The notes beneath the pieces were generated by a model. It did not search any database. It saw nothing but the letters and a program-made list of their open reading frames with translations, and was not told the origin of the DNA. The position numbers and the translations under genes are program-made. A stretch of 27,610 nt of DNA, from positions 1 to 27,610 of the forward strand of contig CAZTDY010000056.1 of NCBI GenBank assembly GCA_964612295.1. Reading direction: 5' to 3'. This document shows, piece by piece, positions 25,579 through 27,610 of this stretch. The DNA is from CAYQJL01 sp964612295 (GTDB lineage: Bacteria; Eisenbacteria; RBG-16-71-46; CAIMUX01; WJJG01). The stretch's first letter is position 1, and each line of letters opens with the position of its first letter.

Positions 25579-26160
25579 ATGCACCGACTGACCACCCACA
25601 AAACGCTGTGGAGCTTCGCGCTCCTCGCTGCCCTGGTCGTCTTCTCGAACGGCTGCGACAGCGAAGTTTCCAGCTCGACTTCGCCTGACCTTGCACCGGC
25701 CGGTTCGAGTTGGGACGAATATCCCCCGGCAGCTCCCGTGGGGCTGGAGGTGATATACGCCTCCGACGCGGGCTTCAAGCTGAGTTGGGATTCCAATAGC
25801 GAGGGAGACCTCGCCGGGTACAAGCTCTACGTGTACTCGCCCAGCCCGTTCCGGACCAACGCGTACATCTGCGCCCACGGCGGTGACGTCATTTCCGCCG
25901 ACCAGACGAGCTACTCGTACAGCAGCGACACGTCGACCGGTATGCACTACTTCTGGGTGACCGCAATGGACACCGACGGCAACGAGAGCGTCGGCTGCTA
26001 TCCCATCGAGTTCTGTTACAACGGTGACGACCCCGGCATCCCGGGATCCGACCGTGACGGTGGCACGCAAGACGAAGGCGGCCTCGGTTGGGGACAGGAC
26101 CCGATCATGCCTGACGACGGACGGGAAGATTGGGATCAGGATGGAGGGAATTACGACTAG
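25579..26160 (+). CDS. Small fibronectin-III-like lipoprotein with acidic tail
   Basis: 193-residue predicted lipoprotein. A lipoprotein-type signal (LWSFALLAALVVFSNGC) puts the modified Cys at residue 26. The residues before it, Ser-Asn-Gly, are not the standard Leu-(Ala/Ser)-Gly, and Asp27 follows it. After a Ser/Pro-rich spacer, residues about 47-135 look like one fibronectin-III/Ig domain: PAAPVGLEVIY, FKLSWDSNSEGDLAGYKLYV, then YFWVTAMDTDGNES. Cysteines in YICAHGG, VGCYP and EFCYNG might form a disulfide. The tail from about 142 is Asp/Gly-rich (GSDRDGGTQDEGGLGWGQD...), very acidic and probably disordered. ATG 25579 has an excellent GAGGAGG with six-base spacing, supporting good expression. 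It appears to be transcribed alone, with a hairpin terminator candidate about 90 bp after the stop. Ligand and role are unknown. Confidence 0.82.
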   Translation: MHRLTTHKTLWSFALLAALVVFSNGCDSEVSSSTSPDLAPAGSSWDEYPPAAPVGLEVIYASDAGFKLSWDSNSEGDLAGYKLYVYSPSPFRTNAYICAHGGDVISADQTSYSYSSDTSTGMHYFWVTAMDTDGNESVGCYPIEFCYNGDDPGIPGSDRDGGTQDEGGLGWGQDPIMPDDGREDWDQDGGNYD

Positions 26161-26252
26161 GTTTCGACTTTAGCCCCCAGGACCCTGCACCCGAAGGCAC
26201 TCTGGAGCAGCCTGCGGCAACGCGCACCGTTTCGAGTTGAGCTTCGGAATCA

Positions 26253-26286
26253 CCCCGCCCCGGCAATCCTGTCGGGGCGGCGCTTA
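26253..26286 (+). terminator. Hairpin terminator candidate after the lipoprotein gene
   Basis: CCGCCCCG (26253-26260) and CGGGGCGG (26271-26278) form a perfect 8-bp GC stem with a ten-base loop. The following bases (CGCTTATT) have only a poor T-run, so intrinsic termination may be partial. It lies 92 bp after the lipoprotein stop and 43 bp before the pyrE promoter. Confidence 0.5.
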
Positions 26287-26320
26287 TTGAGCTCGGCCGT
26301 CCCCCGCCGATCCCCACAAC

Positions 26321-26349
26321 TTGACAGTGTGAGGTCCCCTCTCTAGACT
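26321..26349 (+). promoter_or_regulatory. Sigma70-type promoter for pyrE
   Basis: A perfect -35 box TTGACA (26321-26326), a 17-base spacer and TAGACT (26344-26349, four of six matches) sit upstream of pyrE. The leader would be about 80 nt. It contains TCGGTC (26370-26375) and GACCGA (26400-26405), which can pair around a 24-base loop; whether this regulates pyrE is unknown. Confidence 0.65.
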
Positions 26350-26438
26350 CGGCCGGCAGTTTCAAAGGGTCGGTCTCGAGGCTCTATTCGAGGCCCGCGG
26401 ACCGAATTGACATGATTGACCTGGATGAGGACGGTAGC

Positions 26439-27059
26439 ATGAAACCCTTCTTTGACACCGAGACTGAACGCAAGGGCGCGCGCGCCCGGCTACGCGAGCT
26501 TATCCGGGAGCATTCCCTGGCCTTCGGAGAGTTCACCCTCGCCTCGGGGGCAACCAGCCACTTCTACCTGGACCTGAGGCGCACGACGACCCACCCGGAG
26601 GGAGCCCATCTGGTGGCGACGCTGCTCATGGACCTCGTGAAGGACAGCTGGCCGGAGGCCGCAGGCGGCCCGAGCTTGGGCGCGGACCCGATGGCCGGCG
26701 CCCTCGCGGCGCTCAGTCACCTGCACGGTGCCCCGCTGAAGACCTTCATCGTGCGCAGCGGCGTCAAAGACCATGGCACCCAACGCCAGATCGAGGGTCA
26801 CCTGAAAAGCGGCGACGAGGTCATCCTGCTCGACGATGTGATCACCCGGGGCGGCTCACTGGTTCGGGCCGCCGAGGTTGTTCGGGAGGCCGGCGCCAAG
26901 ATCCGCCTCGTGTTGACCATCCTGGATCGGCAGGCCGGAGGAGCGGAGAACCTGGCCCGCGCGGGGCTGTCGCTCCAGTCGCTCTTCCAGCTCTCGGACA
27001 TCGTCTCCCCTGAGGAACAGGCCGCACCTCCGGCCCCCTCGGCCGGGAAAACGCGCTAG
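26439..27059 (+). CDS. pyrE: Orotate phosphoribosyltransferase
   Basis: 206-residue enzyme converting orotate and PRPP to OMP in pyrimidine synthesis. Family features in order: GEFTLASGATSHFYLDLR (orotate-binding region), SLGADPMAGALAA, the flexible catalytic loop VRSGVKDHGTQRQIEG and the PRPP-binding motif VILLDDVITRGGS at about residues 128-140. In the loop, the Arg, second Lys and His of the usual RKExKxHG are present, but the first Lys is Ser and the Glu is Gly. ATG 26439 is chosen because GAGG lies eight bases upstream; ATG 26412 in the same frame has no ribosome site. A Pro/Ala tail (PPAPSAGKTR) ends the protein. It is driven by the promoter at 26321 and followed 13 bp later by a Nudix gene, likely cotranscribed. 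Confidence 0.93.
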   Translation: MKPFFDTETERKGARARLRELIREHSLAFGEFTLASGATSHFYLDLRRTTTHPEGAHLVATLLMDLVKDSWPEAAGGPSLGADPMAGALAALSHLHGAPLKTFIVRSGVKDHGTQRQIEGHLKSGDEVILLDDVITRGGSLVRAAEVVREAGAKIRLVLTILDRQAGGAENLARAGLSLQSLFQLSDIVSPEEQAAPPAPSAGKTR

Positions 27060-27072
27060 GAGACACGCACCG

Positions 27073-27507
27073 GTGGGACCCTTCGATTGCCCTCACTGCG
27101 GCGAAAAGATCCCCGCGTTCCCCTTCCCGCTCCTGACCGTGGACTGCATCATCCAAAATGAAGCGGGCGAGGTGCTCCTCATCGAGCGCCGCTTTCCGCC
27201 CCTGGGATGGGCCCTGCCCGGAGGGTTCGTCGATCGCGGTGAGACGGTCGAAGCGGCCGTTACGCGGGAGGTGAAGGAAGAAACGTCTCTCAAACTCGAG
27301 CCCGATACCCTGACGCAGCTTCACGTCTACTCCGACCCCGCCCGGGACAAACGTCATCACGTGGTGTCGGTGATCTTCACCGCCCGGGGCCGCGGCACAC
27401 CCCGCGCGGGTGACGATGCAGGGAAAGCCTGCTACTTCCCCTTGGACCAACTCCCCGAATCCATCGCGTTCGACCACCGGGAGATCCTGGCCCGATACGC
27501 GGGTTAG
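27073..27507 (+). CDS. Nudix hydrolase
   Basis: 144-residue Nudix-family pyrophosphohydrolase, probably acting on ADP-ribose or another nucleoside diphosphate derivative in the cytosol. The Nudix box is complete: GFVDRGETVEAAVTREVKEE followed by TSL, matching GX5EX7REUXEEXGU except that the last Gly is Ser. The metal-binding glutamates are intact. LIERRFPPLGWALPGG before the box is typical of ADP-ribose/NADH-type members. The N-terminus carries one CPHCG pair (Cys6, Cys9), reminiscent of half a zinc ribbon, with no second pair in sight. GTG 27073 has AGGAGA about nine bases upstream. Spacing of 13 bp from pyrE suggests cotranscription. The substrate cannot be read from sequence. Confidence 0.9.
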   Translation: MGPFDCPHCGEKIPAFPFPLLTVDCIIQNEAGEVLLIERRFPPLGWALPGGFVDRGETVEAAVTREVKEETSLKLEPDTLTQLHVYSDPARDKRHHVVSVIFTARGRGTPRAGDDAGKACYFPLDQLPESIAFDHREILARYAG

Positions 27508-27610
27508 CCCTAAAGCGTCAATAAATCTGAGTTGAAATCGCGGGGGGGTATTGAAAACCTACGTTCCGCAACTCGCGAGGGGTATTTCCAGCAATTTCCA
27601 TATCGGATAA
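27508..27610. other. Non-coding tail of the window
   Basis: After the Nudix stop the sequence becomes visibly more AT-rich (AATAAATCTGAGTTGAAATC and onward), with a run of seven G at 27542-27548. I see no open frame with a ribosome site, no hairpin with T-run and no clear promoter. Confidence 0.6.

Noticed and set aside
25268..25696. N-terminal extension of the M23 peptidase frame to 25696
   Set aside because: The extension is Arg/Ser/Gly-rich, runs through the lipoprotein start and would bury the signal peptide 140 residues inside the protein.
1..27610. Search by eye for CRISPR arrays, transposases, integrases or phage genes
   Set aside because: No regularly spaced repeats, terminal inverted repeats or mobile-element protein motifs were seen; the window looks like stable chromosomal gene content.

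Overview
The window is GC-rich, densely coded DNA from a Gram-negative bacterium. It carries lipopolysaccharide assembly genes (O-antigen ligase, GT9 glycosyltransferase, MsbA-type exporter), several outer-membrane beta-barrel candidates and signature parts of a type IX secretion system (T9SS): a PorU-like C25 sortase, a PorV-like barrel and a secreted protein with a T9SS-like C-terminal domain. T9SS is otherwise typical of Bacteroidota. High GC, GTG/TTG starts and the large cassette-bearing surface protein suggest a non-Bacteroidota member of the FCB group (for example an Eisenbacteria-, Krumholzibacteria- or Latescibacteria-like lineage). This placement is inference only.

Region 1 (26-17040, minus strand) reads from right to left as a Trm112-like zinc-ribbon protein, PorU-like sortase, PorV-like barrel, M6 metalloprotease with a sorting domain, two tandem paralogous DUF5683-like proteins, an NHL beta-propeller, a 1118-residue surface protein and an Omp85/TamA-like barrel. 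Most junctions are short or overlapping: 25 and 5 bp gaps, 4-bp overlaps at 6903 (if the upstream start is used) and 5024, and 28 bp at 1643-1670. The exceptions are 189 bp at 12318-12506, about 80 bp at 16773 and about 77 bp at 5999. I read it as one or two long operons building and using the cell-surface protein export and anchoring apparatus.

Region 2 (17212-21826, plus strand) is divergent from region 1. It has an unusual single ORF fusing an O-antigen ligase-like membrane domain to a GT9 glycosyltransferase, followed by an MsbA-like ABC exporter. Both belong to LPS assembly. In characterised T9SS, PorU anchors cargo to a specialised LPS, so the two divergent halves may serve one surface-anchoring pathway.

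Region 3 (21810-25267, minus strand) holds accA (fatty acid synthesis), converging on the exporter with a 17-bp overlap, and upstream of it a large secreted M23 peptidase with a long beta-rich C-terminal part. A 311-bp divergent intergenic stretch with a perfect 8-bp inverted repeat follows.

Region 4 (25579-27507, plus strand) holds a small fibronectin-III-like lipoprotein, a hairpin terminator candidate, a good sigma70-type promoter, pyrE and a Nudix hydrolase. The last 103 bases show no gene. I see no tRNA, rRNA, CRISPR array, transposase or integrase.
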